Source: Chromobotia macracanthus | Taxonomy: Eukaryota; Chordata; Actinopteri; Cypriniformes; Botiidae | Reading direction: 5' to 3' | DNA length: 64,000 bases | Assembly: GCA_036877525.1 (NCBI GenBank) | Contig: JAZGTH010000011.1 | Location: forward strand, 4,521,001-4,585,000 | Shown: in pieces, positions 13,773 through 24,160 of the stretch | Layout of the letters: the number at the start of each line of letters is the position of its first letter | Position numbering within the stretch: the first letter of the stretch is position 1 | Made by a program: the position numbers and the translations under genes | The notes under the pieces: model-generated | Database searches by the model: none | Told to the model about the DNA's origin: nothing | The model's input: the letters and a program-made list of their open reading frames with translations, nothing else

Positions 13773-14649
13773 ACAGTTTGGAAACAGTTTTCTGTTTTGA
13801 GCATAACAGTATTCTGTGAAGTATACAAAGAAATGGTTAACTGAGCCTGGCAACACCTTTGAGATGAATTGGAACAATGACAGTGAGCCAGACCTCAATG
13901 ACTCAACATCAGTGACCTTACAGATGCTTTATGGGGCCAAGCCCCCACAGCCATGTTCTAACCTCAAGGGGAAAGCTTTTCAGGGGGGTGGAAACTGTTA
14001 TTATTAATGCCAGTGGTTTTGAAATTAAGTGTTCAACAGTTACATACTGTACGTGCATTCAAACGCTTTTGGCTATATAGTGTACTTAAACATACTAGAA
14101 TCATACACACTAAATTTGAGAAAATATGTTAAGAAATATGCAGCCCTTAGTATACATTTAAAGTAGGCTACCTTTACTTCACAGAAGCTTCACACCAAAG
14201 ATAACTGGATCCCAGCACAAATAAATTCAGCAATGACCCTGATTTAGACCTGAAGATATGCAGTATGCAGTGTGTTCTATTCTAGTCTAGGAAGCATGTA
14301 TGCGTCACACACTGAGATCCACTACAGAGCCACTACAAGATGAGGGCGGCTTTAAAGAGCAAATCAACAAAAAACTGCTTTCAAACTCTCGAGTGAACTG
14401 AAATGAGAAACTCTCATTGGACGTGAGAGCGGTAAGAACTTTATTTAAGGTTTGGACTGTTGAAGAGGACCCGTTGCGTAATGTCACACAACTCTAAGTA
14501 ATTCTCTGCAGGCACTTTGTTACAAATGCTCTGTTTCTCTCTGAATTGTGTCTCTGTGTTTGGTGTTCAAGATCTGATTATACGATCAGAAGTCTGGGTA
14601 AAATAGTTTACTTCAAAATACTAAGCTGGTATTGTTTGTATGAGTTTAT

Positions 14650-14920
14650 GAGCAGGTTCAGTTCCTTTATCAGAAGGTTGCTGGTTCAATTCCAGTGCTG
14701 GCAGGTAGCAACTGAAGTGCCCTTGAGTAAGGCACCTACCCCCCAATTGCTCCCTGGGCGCAGTAGTGTGCTGCCCACTGCTCTGGCTGTGTGTGTGTGC
14801 GTTCATGACTTGCAATGTGTGTTTACTCCTCACCAGTGCTGGGTTGAATGTAGAGGTCACATTTTAGGTATGGGTTACCATATCTGACAAGTCACTATAT
14901 ATATATATATATATATATAT
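14650..14920 (+). mobile_element. tRNA-derived SINE (HE1-like), forward
   Basis: A pol III B-box-like GGTTCAATTCC lies at about 14683-14693, followed by GGTAGCAACTGAAGTGCCCT, TGCTCCCTGGGCGCAGTAGT and TGTTTACTCCTCACCAGTG-like body, ending in a (TA)n tail at 14897-14921. The same body occurs reversed at 17005-17265. The family name is from memory and tentative. Confidence 0.75.
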
Positions 14921-14921
14921 A
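14897..14921. repeat. (TA)n microsatellite
   Basis: Pure AT/TA dinucleotide tract at the tail of the adjacent SINE. Confidence 0.92.
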
Positions 14922-16503
14922 AATACTGAAATTATTCTTATTTTAGGTATTTATAGTAAGTTTACAGGCATTTATATTTGTTTTGGCTGATATAAACACT
15001 GAGTGTTTTGGCTGATTGTAACCTAGGTCACAATAACTTCTGATAACTGTAGTGTCTGATGCAGCTACGCCCATAACAGCACAAGCAGTAGCAGGTAAAA
15101 CTTTGATTTGAAATGGTGCTTGTCCATGCAAAACTTACTGCCTTGTTCTTCAATGGGGGTTGCCAGGTAATTTCTATGTGGTTGGCAAGATGCAAGAGCA
15201 GTTTTCAAGTATAAGCACACCTCTCTTCAATACGCTGTGTTTAGGGATCACTCAGGTCCAGAGCACAAACAGTGTGGGAAATAATTTTAGCATTAATTAC
15301 ATGCTTGCAAAAGCAGGTGCTACTATTAATGCTTTTGTAACACATAACCTGTGTGCTCATGAATGTACGTTGACAATTAGTTCAAAACTCTTGAGACAAA
15401 TATTAACAGACATATCAAAAAACTTTAAAGGCAGTTGGACAATTGTTGAACTTGTCTGGGTGTCATTTTTGGACAATAAACCCTGCACCGTCCAGTTGTA
15501 AACATGAATTGCCATTATGCCCCAATGTAACCAGCAAGGATTTCCTCAACCGCTTGCCTTGTTTCAGTTAAATATGCATTTAACGGTTACAGCTGCTGTG
15601 AAGTTATATATAATATGTGTGTCATTTTTCTCAATGCTAAAATACTTTCTTTTATTCCAGCTTAATAAGAGACAACTATAAGTAAGCTATTGGTATGTGA
15701 AAAGTTCACACTGACCGGAGCTATCACAACATTGCTTTGTTTGTTACAGCATCCCAGCTAGTCCAGCACTGAAACATTGGCAATGAATGAGACTGTCTTT
15801 TTAATTTTTTAATCGACCAATGGCAGACAGGGGGAGTGGTCAGGAAACCTGGTTATTATTTTTAAAATTCCATGCAGTGCCGCTAATGGAACCGAAAATT
15901 TTCAGCTTAAAAAATGAAAAGGATTATTGAGCAACTGAGTTTAGAAACTTCAAAAACAATCAAATTCATAAGGATACTGAGCAGCTTTAAAATATAAAGC
16001 AAAAAAACACATTGTACAAGAGTTTCAAAGTGTTACACTTGTGTAACACGTCGTGACAAAAACCTTTATCAAACTGAATAGCGTCATGATCCTCCAGTGA
16101 GGTGAAAATGTCCCCCGGGACGTTTATCTGCCAGCGAGCAGCAGACTGTTTAGAAATCATTCACGTCACTGTTACCTGAACAGCAAAGGTCCACAGAGAC
16201 AAATATTGATTGAATCAGAGACTTTACCGTCACTGAAAACACACAATCAATAACACACAGGATAAAGTGATAGTTGGGTCTGGTCAAGCTGAGCAAAGCT
16301 GCGTCAGATGGCGTCAGAGATTTTTGTTTGTTGAAATGACATATTTGCACACATATTTAGACTGGGAGAATTTGCTCTACCGGTGTGCCTGAAAACATAA
16401 ATCAAACAGGACAAAACAATGTTAACTAAAACAATGCCAATAAAATGCACCTAACTATAATTGTGCATTATCCGGACAGCAAAATAAATCGATTTTTAAA
16501 CAT

Positions 16504-16545
16504 CTCAACTAACAAGGAACGTTCTCACAACAAGAACGTTCTCAT
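16504..16545 (+). mobile_element. MITE family A, terminal fragment
   Basis: CAACTAACAAGGAACGTTCT matches the left end of the family only; about 40 bp. Confidence 0.6.
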
Positions 16546-17004
16546 TAACAATAAATCTCTGAAAAAGCAGCATTGTAGCATACAATTTTTATATTGATTT
16601 ATTTGAAATTGATAACATAAGTTATGAAACCACACTGTCAACAGGGCCAGATCAAACACACTCGATTGATATGAGTATCACACACGCTCGCACACTCCTG
16701 GTGATTAAGCAAATTTCATAGGGATGTTTCATGAACTCCAAAGTTCGACAAGAGGTCACTGGTTTTTGAAATGTGCTATTCTTGTGGCTACACAGAAGAC
16801 GATTTTCTGAGGTGACTTGCTTTGTAACAAAACACATATATAACAAATTGATTGATTTAGTGTGCATCTGGCAACAATGATACATACTGAATACATAAAT
16901 AAATACAATACAACACACACAGCTTAGACAGATTATAATGCACAAATGCACAGAATGTACAATTTGCACAGCTGTGTGACATGAGCACATGATATTATGA
17001 AGTC

Positions 17005-17265
17005 AAAGTGACATATTTGTCAGATTTGGTAACTCGTACCCGAAATGTGACCTCTGAATTTAACCCATCACTGGTGAGGAGTGAACACACTGCAAGTCGT
17101 GAACACACCCGGAGCAGTGGGCAGCACACTACTGCGCCTGGGGAGCAATCGGTGGTTAGGTGCCTTGCTCAAGGGCACTTTAGTTGCTACCTGCCAGCAC
17201 TGGAATCAAACCAGCAACCTTCTGATAACAAGCCCAGCTAACTAACCAGTAGGCCACAACTGCAA
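17005..17265 (-). mobile_element. tRNA-derived SINE (HE1-like), reverse
   Basis: Reverse complement of the element at 14650-14920: CACTGGTGAGGAGTGAACAC, GAGCAGTGGGCAGCACACTA, GCCTTGCTCAAGGGCACTTT, and GGAATCAAACCAGCAACC (B box reversed). Confidence 0.78.
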
Positions 17266-18043
17266 TATTAAACAATTTTGAAATCATTTCATGATGAAGT
17301 ATTTTGCACAATATATATCAACCTTACCAAATCTCTCTCTGTCTCACACACACAGGCTATGAGTCTATAACCTTCAGCAGAGTAAAGCGAGTGTGTTTTC
17401 ACCCTCCCCTTCGCTCTTGTAACACCATATTGTTTAATGATAACCTCTGCCCATGCCAATCTCAGTCAGCTGGTAATATATTTCCTAATCAGAGGGGAAC
17501 AGAGGGTTTATGAGTTAGTTATTCACTCAGAGTGCAGAAGAAACATTTATTCTGTACAGTAAATATATCACAGTCTTACACAGCAGGCAGTATGTGCTAG
17601 AAACCAGAAACCCAAATATTACTGTTAAAAAATACATATATGTACACACAGCACCAATGTAAGACAATGGACAGGGTTTTCCCATGCTGGCTGACATCTT
17701 GTATTATGTTTCTGTCCTCTCTCTTCACCAATCACATGCCTTTTCTTTGAACTGTGAGGGAGAAAAGGGCTTTACTGCTAACAAATGCACTTTTGTCTTT
17801 GGCTTGTACTCGCCAGGGAAAGGACTGGTTGCCAAGGTTTGAAGCCTGACTACAATTTTGAAGTCCAGTGCTTTTGTTCCCCACACAGTCTGTTTTATCC
17901 TGTGCTAGAGGTCCACAGATGCTATCCTGTCAGAATGTACAGACTCAGCCACTGACCTAGAAGTCTGGAGGCGATACTGGTTCATAAAGATATGAAGCAA
18001 TGTCAATAATGCCATAATGTTGCTGTGCGATTGTTAGGCCGAT

Positions 18044-18306
18044 CCCAGCTAACAGTTTTAGGTTGTGAATGTTTCCCTAATCCATTAAGTAACAAAAATG
18101 TTGTTTGAAATGTTCTAGGAATGTTTTTTAGACACTATACTATATTATAAATTTTTTTAAACATTGTTTAAATGTTCCCTTAACAACTTAAGAATAACGT
18201 TTTTGATATATGATATATAACATTTAAAAACACTCTACTAACATTACTGCAAGAACATTTTGATAATGTTGAGAGAACGTTTAGAGAATGTTTCTTGTTA
18301 GCTGGG
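18044..18306 (-). mobile_element. MITE family A, copy 7 (reverse)
   Basis: Both termini intact: CCCAGCTAACAGTTTTAGG at left and CTTGTTAGCTGGG at right, 263 bp. Confidence 0.88.
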
Positions 18307-19151
18307 TTCTGGGTGGTTGCTCTGCGGCCAAGCAAATTTGTTTTTTATAGGAATAATAACATTAACGAATTTAAAATAATAATTATATACATTGAATATT
18401 CTGCTAAATCAGTGGTTTGTATACAGACAGCATGAATCCAGAAGTGAACCAAAACGTTCACGGTTTATATTATCTCACCGTCTAACCATAAATTAAAGGG
18501 ATAGACAGTTTTATTTCCAGAAGAAAAGAATGCGTCTCGGGTTGGAAACAGAGGCGAGCAGAGCTGCCAACATTTTATCATTTCAGATGTTTCTGGACTG
18601 AGATACAGATGAAGACATCAAGTATGTACACATATAATCATACCTCTTGGACTAGGATCTGTCACAATGACCCCTCCTCTGTGAAGTTTGGATATGACTT
18701 AGCATGAAACCTGGAGAATAACTGAGAGCTTTATGGGAACTGACCACAGCAACAATGTCTAAATCTGTCTTCTATTATCTGGGATGAATCTGACGGTAAT
18801 GTTTGCGGTTGGAGGTTTGATGAGAATCCTACAAATGTTTACCGCAAGGCTGTGAGCTATAATGAAAGCACATACAACTGGAACGAAAGCAAGACAATAT
18901 TTGAGCAAATCTTCATAAATCATCTCACACGTTGTTTGTCAAACTGAAGTAAATTTTAAAGAAGTAAACATGCACTGGATTCTTTCATCAACAGTCATCA
19001 GAGCAACATATTCACACTGTAACATCCAACAATTATTTTTTGTACTATTTCAGGTCATATTCAATGAGAAATTATAGAGGCCATAACCTTAATAACAGGA
19101 AGAGCAGCAGCAATTCTGCTTTAAAGATTTCCACCCTGTTGTACTCCGTCA

Positions 19152-19447
19152 CCTAGCTAACAATTTTAGGTTGTAAGAACATTTCCCAACATTTCAATAA
19201 AGTAAAAAAAGAAAAAAATGTTCTGATAATTTTCAAAATGCCCAGTTTTTAGATATTGTATTAAAGTATATTAAAATATATTGGTTTAAAGAACATTTTT
19301 CAAATGTTCCACATTAAGAATAACATTATATGACTTATAACATTAAAAAAGCATTTAACTAACATTACTGCAATAATGTTTTTAATAATTTTGAAGGAAC
19401 TTTTAAGAAGAAGACACTGTTAGCCAACATTCTGAGAGCGTTCCCAA
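19152..19447 (-). mobile_element. MITE family A, copy 8 (reverse)
   Basis: Begins CCTAGCTAACAATTTTAGG; right end degraded after AGCCAACATTCTGAGAGCGT. Confidence 0.8.
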
Positions 19448-20319
19448 CATTAAGAATATCCCAACATATTAATTTCACAATTACAATTTATCTTTGTCTA
19501 ATAGGTTTTACAGAAACTAGCATTAAAAATCACCTTTCCACTTTTGCAAACGGTCACGTAATCATTAAATGAATAAGTCACAAGGCTGTTTCCTGCGTCC
19601 TGTCATCTGTTTGAACTAACGTTACCTCCGCGGCATGGCAGATGGATCTGCGTTTCCCAAAAATCTTTAATGCTCCAAAAATAAATCTGTCACATTGTTG
19701 ATGGACCATTGCATTTCCACAAATGCTACAAGACCTGGAGAGCAACATCTCTAACCGGCTCTGAGTGTTGAAACACCACGGGAAGACTGATTAACAGCCT
19801 CAAACTGAAATGAAATCATATAACCAATCCATTTCAAAGGCTGCTTTCCAGGATAAAGTGATAAATCAAACTGCTGGAAGAGCACTACTGACAGAATAAA
19901 CAGATAGAAAATTAAATTTCTATATGAATGAGTGGGAACCTCATTATTCATTCCTGAGAACTTGACACATCAAGAAAAGAGCAAAACAGTTCATCTTTAC
20001 CTATGAATCTAAATATGACAACACACACTAAACATATGGCTCATGGAGCCCTGCTGTACTTTGAGTTGTATTAACTTCAAGTAAACAACAAATGTTTACT
20101 TCTCAATTACCAAAACCAGAATCATCTTAACCGGACTGTCGTTTTGAACAGATCCAAGATCAGCCAGCTGAAGTTAGCCGAAGATTGACTTTACATCAGT
20201 GATTCTATCCAACAGATGGTCATAAAAAGATCATCATTTCACCACATTCTCCTCTCCCGACCCCTCCCTGCCCCCTCTCATCTTTAGGAGATCCACATGT
20301 GGCCGGGAGTTTTTGAAGG

Positions 20320-20430
20320 GAGCAACATAAATTGGAGCTGTCAGCCATAAACACCAGGGCATTGCATAGCAGCTTTTTAATGAGCATGATGCTTCAGATT
20401 TGCGTACGCAGAGTGACTCAGCATAAACAT
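20320..20430. promoter_or_regulatory. Candidate conserved non-coding segment with a MARE/AP-1 site
   Basis: Repeat-free, high-complexity stretch containing TGACTCAGCA at 20414-20423, which fits the MAF recognition / NF-E2 half-extended AP-1 site, and a TTTTTAATGAGCAT homeobox-like core. The regulatory role is only suggested. Confidence 0.25.
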
Positions 20431-20624
20431 ACATACTCAGAACTACGCAAAGATGAGCGATTGCTCATTGCGCTGCAGGCACACTGTCCTGTTCTACATT
20501 ATTAACCTGTTCCTGCAGTACTGCGGTGGTTGCGAACCTCTGTGTTCTGAAACCAGACGTGTTGTTGTTCAGGCAGCTAGTTATACACATGCAAACAGTT
20601 AAACTAACAATCTCAGCAAGGTAG

Positions 20625-20955
20625 GATGCTTCTCATTTCTTATTTATGCATCCTTGTTTCCTTTCCTCACTTCCTTTCTTCATGGTTTAGCTCCACCCCC
20701 TTAGGATGAGAAGGAAGGATGCAAGGATGGTAAGCGGAAACAAAGAACACTTCCATGTAGGACACACCGATGTTTGCTCACTCATGCCTCCTCAGGAAGC
20801 TTCCTCACTCCTCGTTCCTCACCTCCTCAAAGTACAATTTGAGAATTGAGATGTTGAGAATCAAGATGGCTGACTTTGATCGGTTGCCAGGTTACGGACT
20901 GAAGAAGAGCGAGGAAACGAGGAAGCCTCAATTTGAGTATTGAGGGAGCACCTAT
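20625..20955. repeat. AGGAAGC/GCTTCCT-rich palindromic repeat
   Basis: CTTCCTCACTCCTCGTTCCT (about 20800-20820) has an imperfect reverse partner GAGCGAGGAAACGAGGAAGC (about 20908-20927), with similar AAGGAAGGATGC / GCATCCTTGTTTCC pairs outside. Probably a non-autonomous inverted-repeat element. Confidence 0.5.
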
Positions 20956-21176
20956 TATCTTAAAACTGTTGCCATGACAGTGGTTGACCTATGTTTTGGA
21001 ACGCATTAACTCTAGCTTATGTTTATGGTCAAGTACTTGCGTGAAGTATATTTCAGACCAAAGTTGAATAACATTAAAGAATCTTAAAGAATTAAAGAAA
21101 ACAAAGACAACCATTCCAAGTTTACATTTTCACTTTATTTGTAAATGCATCTGATGTATATCAAGAAAATATATAA

Positions 21177-21178
<2 letters not shown>

Positions 21179-21211
<33 letters not shown>
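21179..21211. repeat. (TA)n microsatellite
   Basis: Uninterrupted TA dinucleotides. Confidence 0.92.
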
Positions 21212-21213
<2 letters not shown>

Positions 21214-21728
21214 AATTGTTATTATGTACATTGGTTTACATTTTACAGGGGGCATTTATACAATCATAGACGCAAGATACGTCAGTAAAAGAATATCAAG
21301 AACTCTCTGATCCAACTACAATTTGTACAAAGTCTGTACATACAGTATACATACATTCATTGGTGGCCATAAGCACCTGTTTTACAAAAGTTCATGTGGA
21401 TGGTAAGGAATGCAACGTTACGCAGCCTCTGCCCTCCTGTTCGTGTGTTAGTCTGTTTGTGAACGCTGGTTGTGAACTTGAACGGGGGTGTTAAGCATAC
21501 AGACCATTCGCATAATAAACAACAATGCTTAAGCATCGGTTGAGTGTATTCTTACTGTGTTTTGGGTGGGTGGAGCTATGAATGATGGAACCAATCATCT
21601 GTTGTTTGCATGGCTCTCATGCAAGAGGGAAAAGAGTTCAGAGCACAACAAAAACACATTCGGAGAGAAATGACAGCATTTTTAATCTAGTAAAAAAATA
21701 TGGGACATAATGTTTTCATAATCCTGAA

Positions 21729-21780
21729 AGACAGGGTAGGCAATTTCTAATTGGAAAGAATCGTCTACCCTGCCTTTAAA
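21729..21780. mobile_element. MITE family C, remnant of two ends
   Basis: GACAGGGTAGGCAATTTCTA is followed after about 12 bases by TCGTCTACCCTGCCTTTAA: the two family C termini with nearly all interior lost. Confidence 0.72.
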
Positions 21781-22809
21781 TACAAGCTTTAAACTTAAAT
21801 GATATGTACTTCAGTTAAACAGGTACAAACAGCAGCAAAGCGTCCCTTATTACGCCACATATGTAGACAAATTTGTGGTAATATCCTTTATCCTCCTTTC
21901 AACTCTGTAGTATCTGATCCTAGATCAGGTTTCCCAACCACAAGATTGCTAAATGTTATAAGCTGAGCAGCAAAACGATACACAGTAATTTTTTAAGCAT
22001 TCTTTAAAGCTGCTGTCAGGAACACACAAGCTACCATTTCCCAAAATTGTGCTCTGAACTTCAAAACTATGTGGAGAACTGGAAGAGCCAAGCCAAAGTC
22101 AACTGGTTCATAGAACAGCAAAGTTCCTGTTGTATACAGCTATACATACTGTATGTTTATATATGTGGGTGTATCTGTAGGGGCCTGTTAGCTGTGAGTT
22201 AAGCATGTCTGCACAGTAAAAAAATGTAAAGGGAAGTCAGTGAATGTCCTGAGGCACTCTGGGTGACTTTGTAGATGTTTCCATTTTGGCTATTGTTTTG
22301 GCAAAAAAACAGACTGCATAGAACAGAATGCATATTTAAGGTTGTTACAAAGCTCTTCAACTGCAAATCCTTTTACAACAGCTACTCAGAGAAGACATAT
22401 CATTTTGTTAAATATTAGTACTAGTTATCAGCACCCCACTAGTTGTTTCGACGCATTCCTGCAGAGGCCATATGGTCAATATGCTCTATCAGCACTCAAG
22501 CTGTGTCCATGACTACAGTTCCCATGAATAACGTCTGCTTTGAACTCCAGATGCATCCCAGAATACATTTCCCATGCGTGCAGATTCAACCTGCACATGT
22601 CCACTATATGGAAGCTCGTGGTTAAGGCTGGTTAGCACCTTGCCATTCCAGTTTCTGTCATTCAAGCTTGTGTATTTGGCAGATGGCAAAGTAGTCCAGG
22701 AGAGAAAGATTGTTTGAAGCAGGCAGGTAGGTGAGACTCAGTTATTCAGTCCTGCGCTTCGTTGAACAAGTCAAACTGAAGAGCCCCGTATATTGCCCTA
22801 GCTTTGATA

Positions 22810-23167
22810 CCCAGCCAACAATTTTAGATTGTCAGAACATTATCCTAACGTTATACATTAAAAATGTTATTTTGAAAGTTTTAGGAACGTTCAAGACGTC
22901 CAGTTTTTAGACTTTGTATTAATATTATCGCTTGGTTATATGAAAGTTTTCAAAAACATTTTTAAAACGTTTCACTAACTACTTACGAATAAAGTTTTTG
23001 ATATACAATATAAATATAATATATATAATATAAATAAAAAATATATATATATATATATAAAAAACATTAAAAAGTTACTATTGTTGCTGCAAGAATGCTT
23101 TGATAATGTTAAGAGAATGTTTAGAGAATGTTAGCCAACTTTCTGAGAATGTTCCCTGTTAGCTGGG
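22810..23167 (-). mobile_element. MITE family A, copy 9 (reverse), TA-flanked
   Basis: Begins CCCAGCCAACAATTTTAGA and ends CCCTGTTAGCTGGG, flanked by TA on each side (GATA|CCCAGC ... GCTGGG|TATC), consistent with a 2-bp TA target duplication. An internal (TA)n tract at about 23010-23060 lengthens it. It lies downstream of the klf15 stop, possibly within the 3' UTR. Confidence 0.87.
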
Positions 23168-23991
23168 TATCAAGTGACAGATTTAGAACATCTAATTTCT
23201 CAGGTCAAATGCGAAACGTGTTTCGTTGCTGTTAAAAATATCGTCTAACCACAAATGTCTTGGCCCCAGCTTCAAACATTTCGAGTACATGAAGGCCCAA
23301 AAGGTATCTTGCGCTTAGTCAATGATGAAAGCAACCAATGCAATGAAAAATGAAAAATTAGGAAAGGTTTTGCATTAATAACAAAAACATTTGAAAGAGC
23401 TTGAAAAGGAAGAATTTCAATACTGATCAGAGAGTCAGTTCACATACGACAAATGTGCGTATTTTGACTTTCGTCGGTTCAGTCGATGGTCTCACCGAGA
23501 GGCGTTTCACAGTTTGCTAGCACACAACAGAAAGTCAACATTAAAACCCTCTATATGTTTGCCAAGAGCTTATAATGGCACAATCCTACCACCGATCAGT
23601 AGTTCAAACGAACCCGAGTTTTTTTGGTTTAGAAGAGCTAAACACTTAAGATTTACATTGGCGAAAGGAAGCGACCTTATGATGATACAGAACAAGGAAT
23701 GCTGATGACTGGCAAAAACATCAACAATTCATACCTCAAAGTTCCAAACACTTTAAACGTGACATGTTGTGAAACTATGTTCTCAAAACACAGAAAACAA
23801 TCGCGAACGCTACAAAAATACAATCTACGAAACTCAGAACATCTGTGAGGCCGAAAAGTCAAGTAACAGTTTTCAGACACAAAAAACTCTTCTTCAGTTC
23901 ATCCGAACCTCACTTAATAAATTATCACAGTACCACAAATGAATCTGTTTCTCTCTCTTTCTCTCTCTCGATGCTGGCGGGTTGTGTGGGG

Positions 23992-24160
23992 TCAGTGTGA
24001 ATTCCGTGCTGTCCTGCTGCTTCGTGGAAAGCGATGGACCTTGATGTGTTTGGACAGGTGATCGCTGCGAGCGAATTTCTTTTCGCAGACGGGACACTGA
24101 TAGGGCTTCACTCCAGAGTGAGAGCGGCGATGTCGTGACAGCTCGTCAGACCGAGAGAAT
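23992..24160 (-). CDS. klf15: klf15 coding exon 3 (end of finger 2, finger 3, stop)
   Basis: The acceptor TGTTGCAG precedes ATTCTCTCGG; joined to the AG of the previous exon it completes Arg and continues FSRSDELSRHRRSH (finger 2), linker SGVKPYQ, finger 3 CPVCEKKFARSDHLSKHIKVH, and the tail HRFPRSSRTARNSH, with TGA at 23992-23994. 169 nt. The recognition-helix residues RSDELSR and RSDHLSK are those of canonical KLF fingers 2 and 3. The intron between the two coding exons is about 4.7 kb. Confidence 0.95.

Larger units (their letters stand above)
13773..21109. other. Gene-free sequence downstream of klf15
   Basis: Holds the two SINEs in opposite orientation (14650-14920, 17005-17265), MITE family A pieces (16504, 18044, 19152), the palindromic repeat at 20625-20955 and the candidate element at 20320-20430. 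No gene seen. Confidence 0.55.
21110..23991 (-). other. klf15: Possible klf15 3' UTR
   Basis: No AATAAA on the minus strand was noticed close after the stop. A good candidate (AAATAAAGTGAAAATG) lies at 21139-21134, and an ATTAAA near 21680. If the first is used, the 3' UTR would be about 2.9 kb and would include the MITE at 22810-23167. The stretch otherwise shows no gene. A (TA)n tract at 21179-21211 lies just inside the proposed end. The extent is uncertain; an earlier, unusual poly(A) site is equally possible. Confidence 0.3.

Noticed and set aside
14621..14887. Open frames on both strands around 14.6-14.9 kb and again at 17.0-17.24 kb
   Set aside because: Both are translations of the same SINE; similar peptides (AREQLGGRCL... 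type) arise only because the element is repeated.
15160..15501. 113-codon plus-strand frame
   Set aside because: No recognisable domain or splice context; length is expected by chance in AT-rich DNA of this size.
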